A stretch of DNA of 6,908 nt, taken from DASPKA01 sp035628335 (GTDB lineage Bacteria > Patescibacteriota > Doudnabacteria > UBA920). Made by a program: the position numbers and the translations under genes. A model generated the notes under the pieces. That model made no database searches. It was not told where the DNA came from and saw only the letters and a list, made by a program, of their open reading frames with translations. Positions 6,299 to 6,908 of the stretch are shown in pieces (the first letter of the stretch is position 1; each line of letters begins with the position of its first letter). Where the stretch lies: positions 1 to 6,908 of the forward strand of contig DASPKA010000102.1 of the NCBI GenBank assembly GCA_035628335.1, written 5' to 3'.

Positions 6299-6750
6299 TT
6301 CTAGTAGAGGAGCCTGTTTTTTGTCCCTCTACTCGTTCCACGCTGACCTTCTTACCAAGAATCTCCACAATCCCCTCTGGGGTAGTGTGGGGGCGTGCGT
6401 ACCAACCTACGGTTTTGTCAGCTGTCTGGTACACCGAGGTATTTACCTGCAGCATTTGTGCTCGACTAAGCTCAAACTCTGCTAGCTTAGCCCCTTCACC
6501 AAACTTTCCTCTTTGGTGCGTAAAAGGTTTGTCTGACTGGTATGTTGCCAAAGAATCCGGTGCATACCCTGCCCCAGTATCAGCGATGTCAATTGCCAGG
6601 ATGACACGCTCGATAAAAAGACTTCCAGTTTCGTAGAGCGAACGAGTGTCTTCTTCATGAAGCCATTGGGTCTGACCAGTTTTATTATCCCTGAATAAAA
6701 ATCGAACAACAGGCTTTTGCTCAGATTGAAACCGTGTTTCATGGAGCCAC
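5330..6750 (-). repeat. Protein-level repeat copy 1 of the GHKL/peptidase module (degenerate)
   Basis: Landmarks in order: N-box equivalent Glu57, DTGAGYAP at 110, GKFGEG at 134, ERDR at 292, YEFLG at 519. Each lies 707 to 734 residues before its counterpart in copy 2. Similarity is at protein level only, so the duplication is old. Two of the five landmarks lack their key residues here. Confidence 0.65.
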
Positions 6751-6908
6751 CCAACATAATCAAAATCGCCATCTTTAAAGATTTCAGGGAGAAACACATC
6801 GGTACCATCTAGTATTGGAGGGATATGCGAAAAGTACTCCAGATTATCCACCTTCTGCTTTTGCAAAAAGCGCTTATAGTAATAGAGCCTGAAGCCAAAC
6901 TCATGAAT
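6090..6908 (-). CDS. N-terminal fragment of the same protein: first GHKL ATPase copy (start outside window, frame broken near 6143)
   Basis: The frame is open to the right edge (residue 1 is codon 6908-6906) and ends at a TAG at 6092-6090. The gene therefore begins outside the window; TTG 6866 is internal. Residues 110-117 are DTGAGYAP (G1 box) and 134-142 GKFGEGAKL (G2 box), with GSSTRIVFKP near 208 as the closing strand of the ATPase fold. The position matching the N-box Asn is Glu57 (in WLHETRF), so nucleotide binding may be weakened. After residue 255 (PEVLL) this frame gives LQPLCAGGYICTG, which does not resemble the second copy. Shifting by one base gives GFNHYAQGAIYVQDL, which does match the GVYENGL segment of the second copy. 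The last 18 or so codons of this frame are therefore probably not part of the native protein. Confidence 0.75.
   Translation of the reverse strand: MHEFGFRLYYYKRFLQKQKVDNLEYFSHIPPILDGTDVFLPEIFKDGDFDYVGWLHETRFQSEQKPVVRFLFRDNKTGQTQWLHEEDTRSLYETGSLFIERVILAIDIADTGAGYAPDSLATYQSDKPFTHQRGKFGEGAKLAEFELSRAQMLQVNTSVYQTADKTVGWYARPHTTPEGIVEILGKKVSVERVEGQKTGSSTRIVFKPEKDAKERTSQDDKRSLIAYFLNTTAEGKLPIRADERAQFKYSPEVLLGLQPLCAGGYICTGPRC
6141..6144 (-). other. Frameshift site: G4 run where removal of one G rejoins the large gene
   Basis: On the minus strand TTG TTG GGG CTT CAA is read as Leu-Leu-Gly-Leu-Gln. With one G removed it is TTG TTG GGC TTC AAC, giving Leu-Leu-Gly-Phe-Asn and continuing into a 1030-residue frame. 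No Shine-Dalgarno-like stimulator, stop codon in the slippery position or long homopolymer is present. A sequencing/assembly error or a recent mutation is therefore more likely than programmed +1 shifting. Confidence 0.7.

Noticed and set aside
6193..6636. Long plus-strand open frame opposite the GHKL gene
   Set aside because: It mirrors the conserved ATPase-coding frame, has no ribosome site, and its product has no recognisable features.

Overview
The window looks bacterial. Genes are closely packed and mostly preceded by strong AGGAGG/GGAGG ribosome sites. Starts include ATG and GTG, stops are TAA, TAG and TGA, and sigma70-like promoters and intrinsic terminators are visible. Base composition is moderate and even. 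I cannot place the organism. Nothing points to a recoded stop codon, and no phage, transposase, tRNA, rRNA or CRISPR signature is visible. No stretch longer than about 130 bases lacks a gene.

Layout: (1) 1-560, plus strand: the C-terminal end of a multi-membrane-span protein, probably a GT-C/GT39-type glycosyltransferase. (2) 631-1957, minus strand: a two-gene operon with its own promoter (1992-2019) and a good terminator (568-602). It encodes a GRDP-like (DUF1399-type, WHTHL/LHHHP) soluble protein, then a TPM-domain (YgcG/Psb32-like) lipoprotein with one membrane span and a Gly/Cys-rich tail. Their frames overlap by 62 bases. (3) 2087-2977, minus strand: a two-gene operon of unrecognised proteins (162 aa soluble, 129 aa membrane-anchored) between an extended -10 promoter and a hairpin terminator. 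(4) 3047 to the right edge, minus strand: a very large gene, cut by the window edge and broken by one apparent +1 frameshift in a G4 run (6141-6144).

The large gene is the most interesting object. Rejoining the two frames gives at least 1286 residues that read as two copies of one module about 720 residues long. Each copy has a GHKL (Hsp90/MutL/histidine-kinase fold) ATP-binding site with a DxGxGYAP box and a GxFGEG box, then a post-ATPase segment with an (R)(D/E)R motif. The second copy ends in HELIHxxxGxxD, a zinc-metallopeptidase-like site. At the matching place the first copy has YEFLG, and its N-box Asn also appears to be replaced by Glu. The reading is an intramolecular pair, one apparently active ATPase/peptidase half and one degenerate half. 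To my knowledge this is not a named system. A role in protein remodelling/proteolysis or in anti-phage conflict is inference only.

Nothing ties the four blocks together functionally apart from the shared strand of blocks 2-4, and each of blocks 2 and 3 has its own promoter. Residue numbers for the large protein count from the window edge (codon 6908-6906 = residue 1) after removing one G.
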